A program made the position numbers and the translations under genes. Of a DNA stretch of 64,000 nt, positions 56,159-64,000 are shown piece after piece. This DNA comes from Jejudonia soesokkakensis (GTDB taxonomy: Bacteria > Bacteroidota > Bacteroidia > Flavobacteriales > Flavobacteriaceae). How positions within the stretch are numbered: the first letter of the stretch is position 1; every line of letters begins with the position of its first letter. Where the stretch lies: contig NZ_JBHTBN010000001.1 in NCBI RefSeq assembly GCF_042664795.1, positions 930,001 through 994,000 on the forward strand, written 5' to 3'. A model generated the notes under the pieces. The model had not been told where the DNA came from and ran no database searches. It worked only from the letters and a program-made list of their open reading frames with translations.

Positions 56159-56187
56159 ACGCTTCATATCCTATGGAGCGTTTTTTG
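56159..56187 (+). terminator. Rho-independent terminator after the adhesin operon
   Basis: ACGCTTCATA (56159-56168) pairs with TATGGAGCGT (56172-56181), with one G-T pair, followed by a run of T. Confidence 0.88.
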
Positions 56188-56236
56188 TTTTTATGGGCTT
56201 GATTTTTGTATTTTTGAAGGAAAAGAAATTTAGTGC

Positions 56237-56755
56237 ATGAAAGAAGAACAAGTCATCCTCGTTAACGAGCACGATGAACAGATAGGACTTATGGCCAAGC
56301 AGGAAGCGCATGAGAAAGCGTTACTGCACAGAGCATTTTCGGTGTTTGTATTTAATGATGCAAATGAATTAATGTTACAGCAGCGCGCCTTACATAAATA
56401 TCATTCTCCAGGGCTATGGACCAACACCTGCTGCAGTCATCAACGGGAAGGAGAAAGCAATATTGAAGCTGGTAAAAGAAGACTAGAAGAAGAAATGGGC
56501 TTTGTTACAGAGCTAAAAGAAACCACATCATTTATTTATAAAGCTCCTTTTGATAATGGGTTAACCGAACATGAATACGATCATATTATGGTAGGGACGT
56601 TTAATGGACACCCTTCTATTAATAAAGACGAAGTTGCCGCTTGGAAATGGATGCCGCTTGAAGACGTTAGAAAAGATATTACTACCCGGCCCAAGGAATA
56701 TACCGCTTGGTTCAAAATTATTTTTGATAAATTTTACGAACACTTAGCCGTATGA
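56237..56755 (+). CDS. idi: Isopentenyl-diphosphate delta-isomerase (type I)
   Basis: IDI interconverts IPP and DMAPP in isoprenoid synthesis. The 172-residue Nudix-fold protein has the catalytic Cys66 in TNTCCSHQ, RLEEEMGF in the Nudix region and an EHE pair (Glu111/Glu113) matching the metal-binding and catalytic glutamates. Its stop overlaps the next start (ATGA), and it leads a tightly coupled four-gene operon. Confidence 0.94.
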   Translation: MKEEQVILVNEHDEQIGLMAKQEAHEKALLHRAFSVFVFNDANELMLQQRALHKYHSPGLWTNTCCSHQREGESNIEAGKRRLEEEMGFVTELKETTSFIYKAPFDNGLTEHEYDHIMVGTFNGHPSINKDEVAAWKWMPLEDVRKDITTRPKEYTAWFKIIFDKFYEHLAV

Positions 56756-57165
56756 GCCTAACAATTTATCGCAAAGCACATTTTAATGCTGCACACCGTC
56801 TGTATAGAAAAGACTGGAGTGACGAAAAAAATGAGGTTGTCTTCGGAAAGTGTAGCAATCCAAAGTATCATGGGCATAACTATGATCTTGAGGTGGGAAT
56901 TACAGGCAATATTGATCCTGAAACCGGTTATTTAATTGATTTAAAATTGCTAAAAGACCTCATAAAAGAAGAAGTTGAAGATCCTTTTGATCATAAAAAT
57001 TTAAACGAAGAAGTTCCAGAATTTAAAGAGCTCAATCCAACGGTCGAAAATATTGCAGTTGTAATTTGGAATAAGTTGCGTAAACGTCTTGACAGTAGCT
57101 ATAAAATCACTATAAAGTTATACGAAACACCTCGTAATTTCGTGGTTTATACAGGAGAAGCATGA
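56752..57165 (+). CDS. 6-carboxytetrahydropterin/6-pyruvoyl-tetrahydropterin synthase
   Basis: The enzyme acts on dihydroneopterin triphosphate, either in queuosine synthesis (QueD) or in pterin synthesis (PTPS). Zinc ligands are His15, His40 and His42 (HFNAAH; HGHNY), and the catalytic Cys34 lies five residues before His40. That C-x5-H spacing is the PTPS arrangement; E. coli QueD has C-x3-H. The protein (137 aa) ends LYETPRNFVVYTGEA. The name is kept open because either reaction is possible. It overlaps both neighbours by 4 nt. Confidence 0.88.
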   Translation: MSLTIYRKAHFNAAHRLYRKDWSDEKNEVVFGKCSNPKYHGHNYDLEVGITGNIDPETGYLIDLKLLKDLIKEEVEDPFDHKNLNEEVPEFKELNPTVENIAVVIWNKLRKRLDSSYKITIKLYETPRNFVVYTGEA

Positions 57166-57617
57166 GCCTTGAAGTCGGAGCAGCCATACCAGAGTTTTCA
57201 CTGAAAGATAAAGATGGAAAAAAAATAACAGTTCCTAAAGATCTCGAAGGCAATGCTGCGGTACTGTTTTTCTATCCTAAAAATTTTACTCCGGGTTGTA
57301 CAAGAGAAGCTTGTAGTTTTAGAGATGCTTTTCAAGATTTTACAGATTTAGGTGTAAAAGTGATTGGAATAAGTAGTGATAGCGAAAGTTCCCATCAAAA
57401 GTTTACAAATAAATTTGAATTACCTTATACCTTACTATCAGATAGTAAAAACAAAGTAAGAAAGCTTTTTGGTGTCAAAAATAAAATGCTTGGGTTATTG
57501 CCAGGACGAGAAACTTTTGTATTTGATAGTAATGGAAAACTGGTTTATAAATTTGAATCATTGGATGCTACACCACATATTAAAAAGTCGTTAGCATTTT
57601 TACAGAAAAATCAGTGA
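57162..57617 (+). CDS. Peroxiredoxin (BCP type)
   Basis: This thiol peroxidase reduces hydroperoxides in the cytoplasm. In its 151 residues the peroxidatic Cys46 and the probable resolving Cys51 lie in FTPGCTREACSFRDAF, the C-x4-C pattern of BCP/PrxQ. It overlaps the preceding gene by 4 nt and the next by 4 nt. Confidence 0.94.
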   Translation: MSLEVGAAIPEFSLKDKDGKKITVPKDLEGNAAVLFFYPKNFTPGCTREACSFRDAFQDFTDLGVKVIGISSDSESSHQKFTNKFELPYTLLSDSKNKVRKLFGVKNKMLGLLPGRETFVFDSNGKLVYKFESLDATPHIKKSLAFLQKNQ

Positions 57618-58588
57618 AGAATTTTCAGCTATATCCTTTTAAATTTTATCCTATTCTTAAAGAAAAAGTATGGGGAGGTAGTAAATTGAAGGAACTTTTC
57701 TCAAAAGCTTCAGGGACTTTTATTGGGGAGAGTTGGGAACTCTCAGGAGTTCCAGGAGATATTTCGGTGGTTAGCAATGGTCCATTAAAAGGCAAAACAC
57801 TTTCAGAACTTATCGACACTTACTCCTATCAAATCTTAGGAGAACGAATAGCTATAAAATTTGGAGATAAATTTCCTTTACTTTTTAAATTTATTGACGC
57901 AAATCAAGACCTTTCCATTCAGTTGCATCCAGATGATTCTTTAGCTAAAAAGCGACACGATTCCTTCGGAAAGACCGAGATGTGGTACATTATGCAGGCA
58001 GAAGAAGAAGCACGATTGATTATGGGATTTAATCGAAAGATGGATGAAGCTACCTATAAAAAAGCACTTTCAGAAAACAGAATCACTGAAATTTTAAATA
58101 GTGTTCCTGTCAAAGCTGGTGATTCCTTTTTTATTCCTCCAGGAACTGTGCATGCGATAGGCGCTGGAGTAGTTTTGGCAGAAATTCAACAAACATCAGA
58201 CATCACTTACCGAATTTATGACTGGGATCGCCCCGGAACCGATGGTAAGATGCGTGAGCTTCATAATGAGCTCGCACTTGATGCAATTGATTATAATGCT
58301 TCAGATGCCAAAATAAATTACAAAGAAAGCCCTAATGAAGCTGTGCTTCTAAAACATACTCCTTTTTTTACAACAAAGAAATTATCACTTTCGGCAGACA
58401 TGGACAGAGATGTTAGTTCCTTAGATTCGTTTGTCGTGTATATGTGTGTCGATGGAGAAGGAGAAGTTACTGTTGGAAATATTTCCGAAGTATTAAAAAA
58501 AGGAGAAACAGTTTTAATCCCAGCAGCTGCAAAGGAAATTAAAATAAGGACACAAAGTGCCACATTTTTAGAAGTGTACATTGCATAA
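57614..58588 (+). CDS. manA: Mannose-6-phosphate isomerase class I
   Basis: ManA interconverts mannose-6-phosphate and fructose-6-phosphate, feeding GDP-mannose or hexose catabolism. The 324-residue cupin enzyme has zinc ligands in QLHPDD, in KTEMWY and in PPGTVHAIGAG. The start is GTG at 57614, overlapping the peroxiredoxin stop. It is the last gene of the coupled operon. Confidence 0.94.
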   Translation: MKNFQLYPFKFYPILKEKVWGGSKLKELFSKASGTFIGESWELSGVPGDISVVSNGPLKGKTLSELIDTYSYQILGERIAIKFGDKFPLLFKFIDANQDLSIQLHPDDSLAKKRHDSFGKTEMWYIMQAEEEARLIMGFNRKMDEATYKKALSENRITEILNSVPVKAGDSFFIPPGTVHAIGAGVVLAEIQQTSDITYRIYDWDRPGTDGKMRELHNELALDAIDYNASDAKINYKESPNEAVLLKHTPFFTTKKLSLSADMDRDVSSLDSFVVYMCVDGEGEVTVGNISEVLKKGETVLIPAAAKEIKIRTQSATFLEVYIA

Positions 58589-58634
58589 TTGTTTGTACCT
58601 TGCGCCCATAATTACAAATAAAATTAGAAGACAC

Positions 58635-58901
58635 ATGTCAAGTAAAAGAGATTTAAAAAAAGATATAAATTACGTTCTAGGCGATATTATTGAAGCGGTA
58701 TATATCTGGGAGCTTACCAATCCTAAAAAAGATGATAAGAAAGCAGAAAAAATTATCGATGACGCTATTACAACCTTTGATGACCTTATTGTAAAAGTAA
58801 ATCAAAAAGGAGTTGAAAATAAGAGAAAACACTTTAAAAGTATAAATCAAGAACTCGAGGATAAAGGTAGAGCGCTCATTGATAGAATCAATACATTATA
58901 A
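58635..58901 (+). CDS. Small helical protein of unknown function
   Basis: This 88-residue protein (start MSSKRDLKKDINYVLGDIIE) is highly charged and predicted helical, with many Lys and Asp residues and no signal peptide. The frame is open from 58581, but the upstream part overlaps manA and the ATG at 58635 is the natural start. It resembles small conserved flavobacterial proteins, but no family is recognised. Its stop abuts the convergent lipoprotein stop with no spacer. Confidence 0.75.
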   Translation: MSSKRDLKKDINYVLGDIIEAVYIWELTNPKKDDKKAEKIIDDAITTFDDLIVKVNQKGVENKRKHFKSINQELEDKGRALIDRINTL

Positions 58902-59600
58902 TTATTGGTTTCTATTATCAATCAAGGACTTTAAATTTTTACCATATTTAGAGTCCTTTATTTTTGGACTTAAGTTTCCATATACAGTATCCAAGTATTT
59001 TAGATTAACGTTTGAGGCATCTGTTAGCATTAAATAGGGCGCAATTTCATAGTTTCCGTTATTTTTTGCAAAGTTTACAGTTGCTAAATACTGACTTGAA
59101 ACCAAACGTTGTCTTTGTTGTTGAAGACTCGCAGCTAAGGTATCATTCTGTGCTTTTTTGGCCTCTAATTCTTTTTTAATAAGTTCGAGCTTCCTATCAG
59201 CATAACGTCTCATGATCTTATTGTAATCATTGGCCTTGTCCTGATTTACAGAACCTGTAATCACTTGGTCATTTCCGAAATTCTCTAAACTAGTCTGAAT
59301 ATTTATTTCTGAAGCTTCCCCAAAAAAAGGAATTCGCTCATCTAATAAATCACCATTTTTTAACCGAAGATATAGATAAAACATTTCAGGGTGCTCTACT
59401 GTAGTGGTAAAGCTAAATGTAGGATCTCCATCAATCGCTACAGAGTCTATGGTTACTAAAGAAGAATCGCCAATACGCTCTAATAAAACCATGCCTTTCT
59501 TAAGTCCTTTGATAGTTCCTGTAAGTTCCATTTGGTTCTCTTGTTTAGAACAAGCAGAAAGTAATAGTAAGGTAATACATGCAAAAAGAATATTCTTCAT
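58902..59600 (-). CDS. DUF4369 lipoprotein
   Basis: A lipoprotein signal ends in the lipobox LLSAC (residues 13-17 of MKNILFACITLLLLSACSKQ). A DUF4369-like beta domain follows: MELTGTIKGLKKGMVLLERI and PEMFYLYLRLKNGDLLDERI. The usual partner of this domain is a C-terminal thioredoxin domain, but it is absent here; instead residues 130-200 are helical and Lys/Gln-rich. The frame is open to 59687, but the ATG at 59600 starts the signal peptide. It is the last gene of the minus-strand cluster. Confidence 0.85.
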   Translation of the reverse strand: MKNILFACITLLLLSACSKQENQMELTGTIKGLKKGMVLLERIGDSSLVTIDSVAIDGDPTFSFTTTVEHPEMFYLYLRLKNGDLLDERIPFFGEASEINIQTSLENFGNDQVITGSVNQDKANDYNKIMRRYADRKLELIKKELEAKKAQNDTLAASLQQQRQRLVSSQYLATVNFAKNNGNYEIAPYLMLTDASNVNLKYLDTVYGNLSPKIKDSKYGKNLKSLIDNRNQ

Positions 59601-59670
59601 TTCTTGGTAGTTTTTGAGGTCGCAAATATGCAGAATTTTGGTAGAAAAGGAATCCTTTTCCGAAGAAAAA

Positions 59671-61008
59671 TTAAGCAGTTGCTGCAAGTTGCATTAAGAC
59701 AGTACACAAGATAGCACCAACGGTTCCTATGGCGTAACCAAACACTGCAAGTAATACTCCTACCGTGGCTAATGAAGGGTGAAATGCCGATGCGACTATA
59801 GGGGCAGAAGCTGCACCTCCTACATTTGCCTGGCTACCCACAGCCAAAAAGAAGTAGGGTGCCTTGATCATTTTTGCAACCAATATTAAAAGTCCCGCAT
59901 GAATGATCATCCATACTGCACCCACAACGATCAATCCAAGATTGTCAAAAATAAGGGTAAGGTCCATTTTCATCCCGATGCTAGCGACGAGAATATAAAT
60001 AAACACACTACCAAATTTACTAGCGCCGGCACCTTCATAAGTTCTTAGTTTTGTGTACGATAATAACACACCAATTATAGTGGTAATGGTAATCATCCAA
60101 AAGAAACTTGAGCTTAGAAACGTAAATATATTTCTGGTAATACCAGGTTCAAATCCATTGACAAAATTGTCAAACAAACCACTTAACCAACCTGCCCCCA
60201 GATGGGCGATTCCAACGGTACCAAATGCAATGGCGCCTAAGATCATCAAGTCGGTAAGGGACGGATTTCTTTTTACGGCCAGTGAGTATGCCGAAACTTT
60301 TTCTTTTAAACTTTCAATAGCCGAAGTATCTGCTCCTAGCCATTTATCAATTTTTGAAGCTTTTCCAATTCCTATTAAAATGATAGCCATCCAGATGTTG
60401 GCAATGACGATATCGACAAAGACCATTCCTCCATAGAGTGCTTGGTTGTACCCATAGATTTCTAGCATTGCGGTTTGGTTCGCTCCACCACCTATCCAGC
60501 TACCTGCCAAAGTCGAAAGTCCGCGCCATACAGCATCTGCCCCTACGCCTCCAACCGTTTCTGGCGAAAAAGTACCTACCAATAGTACAGCAACAGGACC
60601 ACCAATGACAATCCCTAGCGTACCTGTGATAAACATGATAAGTGCCTTAGGGCCTAAATTAAAGACAGCTTTTAGGTCAATACTTAACGTCATTAATACC
60701 AGTGCAGCCGGTAATAAATACCTACTGGAAACATAGTATAAACTAGAACTGTTTTCTGTGATTTCTCCTGTATCTGAAACCGATGTCCACTCAGGTGAAA
60801 TGACACCAAACGTTGTGAGTAGCGCTGGCAGAAAATACGCCATAAAAAGCGCAGGCACAATTTTATAAAAAGAACTCCAAAATCCACTCTCTTTGGAGGA
60901 GGTATAAAAAATAACACCTAAAGCGATCATTAATACGCCAAAAACGATAGTGTCATTTGTAAAAAGGGGAGTGGTGTCTTTTATAATTTCTGAAACGGTA
61001 TCTTGCAT
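59671..61008 (-). CDS. DUF819 family membrane protein
   Basis: This 445-residue inner-membrane protein has about ten transmembrane segments. The conserved pieces LSTLAGSWIGGGANQTAMLE and VGSQANVGGAASAPIVASAF, with glycine-rich breaks in membrane helices, suggest a transporter with two repeated halves. The substrate is unknown. It lies 55 nt downstream of the Arc-like gene. Confidence 0.9.
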   Translation of the reverse strand: MQDTVSEIIKDTTPLFTNDTIVFGVLMIALGVIFYTSSKESGFWSSFYKIVPALFMAYFLPALLTTFGVISPEWTSVSDTGEITENSSSLYYVSSRYLLPAALVLMTLSIDLKAVFNLGPKALIMFITGTLGIVIGGPVAVLLVGTFSPETVGGVGADAVWRGLSTLAGSWIGGGANQTAMLEIYGYNQALYGGMVFVDIVIANIWMAIILIGIGKASKIDKWLGADTSAIESLKEKVSAYSLAVKRNPSLTDLMILGAIAFGTVGIAHLGAGWLSGLFDNFVNGFEPGITRNIFTFLSSSFFWMITITTIIGVLLSYTKLRTYEGAGASKFGSVFIYILVASIGMKMDLTLIFDNLGLIVVGAVWMIIHAGLLILVAKMIKAPYFFLAVGSQANVGGAASAPIVASAFHPSLATVGVLLAVFGYAIGTVGAILCTVLMQLAATA

Positions 61009-61063
61009 GGTCGTTTTGTTTGCTGCAAAATACGTATTCTTATTTATATAGAAAAGAGGGAGT

Positions 61064-61228
61064 TTACTGGTCTTTTTCTTTTTTTAACCGATTCGCTTTT
61101 TTTAAACTTTCATGAAGCATCCACTCAATTTGCCCATTCGTGCTACGAAACTCATCACTAGCCCATTTTTCAATAGCTTTCATCATGTCTTCGTTAACTC
61201 GTAGTGCGAATGCTTTCTTTTTTGCCAT
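61064..61228 (-). CDS. Arc-like ribbon-helix-helix protein
   Basis: This 54-residue gene is read on the minus strand from ATG at 61226-61228 to TAA at 61064-61066. It begins MAKKKAFALRVNEDMMKAIE, with a short strand (AFALRV) and two helices as in Arc/MetJ repressors (IEKWASDEFRSTNGQIEWML). It probably binds DNA as a dimer and could regulate its own operon. It lies 2 nt after the hydrolase stop. Confidence 0.85.
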   Translation of the reverse strand: MAKKKAFALRVNEDMMKAIEKWASDEFRSTNGQIEWMLHESLKKANRLKKEKDQ

Positions 61229-61230
61229 CT

Positions 61231-62160
61231 TTATTTTTTTACAAAAGTTGCAATGCTGTCGATTAATTCTGGCATTACCGGAACAGATGCAAATTCCTGT
61301 GCCGTTTTTTGTTCATTGTTATTGTTTGAGGTATATTTTAGGGAGTGATCCATATCATCTATAAGAAGGTATTGGGCGTCTGGTTTAACAGAAAAAAGAA
61401 GTTCTGCTTCGCTTACAGAAACCTGCAGGTCTTCCTTACCATTTACAATAAGCACAGGAATCGCTAATTCTGGCAAAATCGTTACAGGGTTGTATTGCAT
61501 CCAATTTAGCATAAATGGTTGTACTTGTTTTGTGAACATAGATGCTAGAAGAGGGTGTTTGCTGGTCGTACTCCCTTGTTCTCTAAGTTCCTTAAAAGAT
61601 GCTGCCGCCATCTTATCCAGACCAGGTTGTTGCATTCCTATTTGGTTAATTATCACTTTATCGATGGTTTGTCCTGCACCCGCAATAGAAATAAAGCCAT
61701 CGGCACCTTCTTTTGCAGCGATCATCCCAATAAGAGATCCTTGACTATGTCCAGCGATATAGACTTCGGAAAAATCTGTACTCTTTTTAAAATAGTCTAA
61801 CGTAGTTGTTGCATCTTCAATAAAATCATCAAATTTAATATGATCTACATTCGGATTTCTATCTTTCAGCATTTTTACAGAGCGCTTATCGTATCTGAAG
61901 GTTGCAATACCCTGAGCGCTGAGACCTTCGGCCAGAAGCTTAAGTGTATTACTTTTTGCCATCATGCTATTGCCATTACGGTCTGTAGGTCCCGAACCTG
62001 CAAGAATGATAACTAATTTAGGTTTTTCCGCATTGATAGGAACTAGCAAAGTACCATCAACATACTTTGAGACTTTAATTTCTTCTGAAGTATACGATTT
62101 ATCTTGTGAGAAACAAACTAATGGAATAGTGACAAGTAGGAACGTCAATAGATTTTTCAT
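61231..62160 (-). CDS. Exported alpha/beta hydrolase
   Basis: A signal peptide (ending VCFSQ) precedes a serine hydrolase domain. The nucleophile Ser139 lies in GHSQG, the likely acid Asp244 in NGKEDLQV and His272 in DDMDHSLKY. An oxyanion-side LAGSGPTDRNG at residues 53-63 fits the bacterial esterase/acyl-hydrolase type. Its 309 residues have no lid insert. The substrate is unknown. Its start overlaps the upstream stop by 4 nt. Confidence 0.92.
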   Translation of the reverse strand: MKNLLTFLLVTIPLVCFSQDKSYTSEEIKVSKYVDGTLLVPINAEKPKLVIILAGSGPTDRNGNSMMAKSNTLKLLAEGLSAQGIATFRYDKRSVKMLKDRNPNVDHIKFDDFIEDATTTLDYFKKSTDFSEVYIAGHSQGSLIGMIAAKEGADGFISIAGAGQTIDKVIINQIGMQQPGLDKMAAASFKELREQGSTTSKHPLLASMFTKQVQPFMLNWMQYNPVTILPELAIPVLIVNGKEDLQVSVSEAELLFSVKPDAQYLLIDDMDHSLKYTSNNNNEQKTAQEFASVPVMPELIDSIATFVKK

Positions 62161-62660
62161 GAGGTTTTCATTTTGTGTTTATACGTTTCAAGCACCTGTT
62201 TAGCTTCCGCTTCTTTTTGAGTGCCTAATAATAACTTTTTATGATTAGATAACTCAATTTGAATGCCAATATTACCTTTTACATTCATGGCACCCGATTT
62301 TTTTCCGAAACCCGTACGATACCCCCAACCGCCGTATTCTGTCAACGGATTGTATTTACGCACATAGCATTTCTCAATTTCCCTCCAAGGAACCTGTTTT
62401 AGTTTTAAATGAAAAGGCCAAAAGCCATAATAAATTCCTTGTTCGTCGATCTTAGTTTCCAGTTTCAGCCAGAAACTCAATAAAATAAAAAGCAACAATG
62501 TAAAGATACTTGTTCCAATGGCAAGCCAGAGTGAGGTTGGGTCTTTAGCAAGTGTTTCGTACGATAGTATAATAGGGATGACCGTAACTAAAAGAACAGC
62601 CCCCATGATTAATCGAAACCACCACTGATCGAATCTTTGTATTTCAATAAAAACTTTCAC
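62157..62660 (-). CDS. Membrane protein with PH-like domain
   Basis: Two transmembrane helices (about residues 15-35 and 42-66) precede a beta-rich cytoplasmic part: ETKIDEQGIYYGFWPFHLKL, VPWREIEKCYVRKYNP, and IGIQIELSNHKKLLLGTQK. This is the form of bacterial PH-like (bPH) membrane proteins; a DUF6141-type assignment is possible but not certain. The start is GTG at 62660, which follows the DUF4177 stop directly. Its function is unknown. Confidence 0.8.
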   Translation of the reverse strand: MKVFIEIQRFDQWWFRLIMGAVLLVTVIPIILSYETLAKDPTSLWLAIGTSIFTLLLFILLSFWLKLETKIDEQGIYYGFWPFHLKLKQVPWREIEKCYVRKYNPLTEYGGWGYRTGFGKKSGAMNVKGNIGIQIELSNHKKLLLGTQKEAEAKQVLETYKHKMKTS

Positions 62661-62825
62661 TTATCTGTTTTTAGAGCGTTCGAGCATCGCGTAGAATTGT
62701 CCGCTTTCATTAGTAAATCCAATTACTTTCCAGCCCTCACGAGCTTGAGAATTTACCAGTTCTTCAAATTTTTTAGAGTTTCCAGTAAATGAAAATTTAG
62801 ATTGTAAAATTTTATATTCAAACAT
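62661..62825 (-). CDS. Small DUF4177-like protein
   Basis: This 54-residue gene runs from ATG at 62823-62825 to TAA at 62661-62663. It reads MFEYKILQSKFSFTGNSKKF, then FEELVNSQAREGWKVIGFTN, the LNxxAxEGWxVV pattern of DUF4177. It is 3 nt after the SPFH stop and abuts the next GTG start, so it is in the operon. Its function is unknown. Confidence 0.82.
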   Translation of the reverse strand: MFEYKILQSKFSFTGNSKKFEELVNSQAREGWKVIGFTNESGQFYAMLERSKNR

Positions 62826-62828
62826 AAT

Positions 62829-63689
62829 TTACATATTAAGAGATCCTGCATTTACGATAGGTGATGCGTCTTTGTCGCTACATAAAATTACCATTAAATT
62901 ACTTACCATGGCAGCCTTACGTTCTTCATCCAGATCTATTATTTGTTTTTTACTCAGTTGATCCAAAGCCATCTCTACCATGCTTACAGCACCTTCGACA
63001 ATTTTATGACGGGCAGCAACTATTGCTGTAGCTTGTTGACGCTTTAACATGGCGCTTGCAATTTCATTGGCATAGGCTAGATATCCTATACGTGATTCTA
63101 ACACTTCAATACCTGCGATAGCAAGGCGTTCTTCCAGTTCTTTTTCGAGAGCATCATTTACCTCGCTCATACTAGAGCGTAGTGTAATGTCCTCATCCAA
63201 ACCTTCATCTGCAAAATTATCGTAGGGATACTTACTAGCAAGTTCGCGTACAGCAGCATCAGTTTGAATTCGGACAAAGTTTTCGTAATTATCAACATCA
63301 AAAGCAGCTTTATGGGTATCGCGAACTCTCCAAACAAGGATGGTGCTTATAATGATAGGATTTCCTAGTTTATCATTTACTTTTAATCGTTCACTATCAA
63401 AGTTACGGGCACGAAGCGAAATTTTATTTTTTGCATAAAACGGATTTACCCAAAATAATCCGTTTTCTTTTACGGTTCCTATATACTTTCCAAAGAGTAG
63501 CAAAACTCTTGAGCCATTAGGATTTACCAAAACAAACCCTGGAAGTATAAGCAATGCAGCAAGGATTCCAAAGGCAAACCAAAAGACTTTGGTAATTGCA
63601 ATACCTGCAATACTTCCAAAAAAGATCAATAGGAATATAAATAACATTACATACCCGTTTGCAGGGACAACTGTTTTTTCGTTTGACAT
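62829..63689 (-). CDS. SPFH/Band 7 membrane protein
   Basis: Two N-terminal hydrophobic segments (about residues 13-55) precede an SPFH domain (about 60-235): VNPNGSRVLLLFGKYIGTVK, NGLFWVNPFYAKNKISLRAR, and AIAGIEVLESRIGYLAYANE. The C-terminus is helical (AIVAARHKIVEGAVSMVEMA). SPFH proteins form membrane microdomains or cage complexes, often near proteases or transporters. It is the first gene of the minus-strand cluster. Confidence 0.93.
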   Translation of the reverse strand: MSNEKTVVPANGYVMLFIFLLIFFGSIAGIAITKVFWFAFGILAALLILPGFVLVNPNGSRVLLLFGKYIGTVKENGLFWVNPFYAKNKISLRARNFDSERLKVNDKLGNPIIISTILVWRVRDTHKAAFDVDNYENFVRIQTDAAVRELASKYPYDNFADEGLDEDITLRSSMSEVNDALEKELEERLAIAGIEVLESRIGYLAYANEIASAMLKRQQATAIVAARHKIVEGAVSMVEMALDQLSKKQIIDLDEERKAAMVSNLMVILCSDKDASPIVNAGSLNM

Positions 63690-63790
63690 AATTAAAAATT
63701 TAAAGTGATATTAAAATGATATTAAACAAATATAAGATATTTTTTCTGAAGATTCCAAAATTAAATTCATATTCAGTTACAACAGGAAGT

Positions 63791-63798
63791 GTATCTTT
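63791..63798 (+). promoter_or_regulatory. -7 element of the S1/P1 nuclease gene
   Basis: TATCTTTG matches TAnnTTTG and ends 5 nt before the ATG at 63804 (17 nt before the alternative ATG at 63816). No good TTTG element is found upstream. Confidence 0.45.
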
Positions 63799-63803
63799 GT
63801 AAA

Positions 63804-64000
63804 AATGATTATAAATATGAGAGGCTTTTTACTACTATTTGTTACAACAGTTTGTATTTTTTGTTCTTCTAATGCTGCAGAAGATTGGGGAAGAAATGGG
63901 CACAGAGCCACTGGAGAAATTGCGCAAAAGCATTTGACTCGCAAGACAAAAAAAGAAATCAAAAAATTACTAAAAGGCGCTTCACTGGCGTTGGTTTCAA
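63804..64000 (+). CDS. S1/P1 nuclease (N-terminal part, cut by window edge)
   Basis: The frame is open from ATG at 63804 to the window end (65 residues). A signal peptide (ending SSNA) is followed by EDWGRNGHRATGEIAQKHLT, the N-terminal pattern of S1/P1 nucleases, in which the mature first Trp and the early His bind zinc. It would be a secreted single-strand-specific nuclease. The ATG at 63816 (MRGFLLLF) is an equally good start. The product is inferred from the N-terminus only. Confidence 0.82.

Overview
This is an AT-rich chromosomal segment from a member of the Bacteroidota, almost certainly a marine-type Flavobacteriaceae; the genus cannot be fixed from the sequence alone. The evidence is: promoters of the Bacteroidetes form TTTG-N(18-20)-TAnnTTTG and a general lack of Shine-Dalgarno sequences; the lineage-specific fused UDP-GlcNAc pyrophosphorylase/acetyltransferase; type IX secretion components (SprB-type adhesin with a gliding-type C-terminal domain, PorP/SprF, OmpA); CarboxypepD_reg-like outer-membrane/periplasmic proteins; and a GTCATTTCGAC palindromic intergenic repeat of a kind common in flavobacterial genomes.

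Layout. Positions 1-24914 are mostly housekeeping: an AGCS Na+/amino-acid symporter, type B L31, the alternative GlmU-like protein, a DEAD-box helicase with a long leader, an ALDH3-type aldehyde dehydrogenase, RlmH, NadC-YihY, two small exported proteins, PriA (behind a perfect heptanucleotide microsatellite), an orphan LytTR response regulator, the rpsF-rpsR-rplI operon, a MacB/FtsX-type permease, HisS, a ComEA-like protein, an acyl-CoA dehydrogenase, S21 and a XerC/D recombinase. Positions 25064-38562 hold the ancient transcription/translation block: tRNA-Thr(TGT)-Tyr(GTA)-Gly(TCC)-Thr(GGT)-tuf-Trp(CCA)-secE-nusG-rplK-rplA-rplJ-rplL-rpoB-rpoC, followed by a DUF3467 protein and release factor 3 on the other strand.

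Positions 40701-56133 are the accessory highlight. A 600-nt non-coding region carries six copies of TTCCTAC. It precedes a giant secreted adhesin (about 4,100 residues when its two assembly gaps are corrected) and its PorP/SprF and OmpA-family partners. The adhesin has seven or so SprB-like repeats, then cadherin/Ig-like domains arranged as a higher-order A-B-C triplet repeated about five times, then eight DUF11-like units of which several are nearly identical in DNA, then a type IX sorting domain. Both runs of N fall inside near-identical repeats, and neither has a length that keeps the reading frame.

Positions 56237-58901 form a tightly overlapping operon (IDI, a 6-carboxytetrahydropterin/6-pyruvoyl-tetrahydropterin synthase, peroxiredoxin, mannose-6-phosphate isomerase) plus a small unknown gene. 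Positions 58902-63689 on the minus strand form a compact cluster (SPFH protein, DUF4177 protein, membrane PH-like protein, alpha/beta hydrolase, Arc-like protein, DUF819 transporter, DUF4369 lipoprotein). The window ends inside an S1/P1-type nuclease gene. No CRISPR array, prophage, insertion sequence or rRNA gene was seen.
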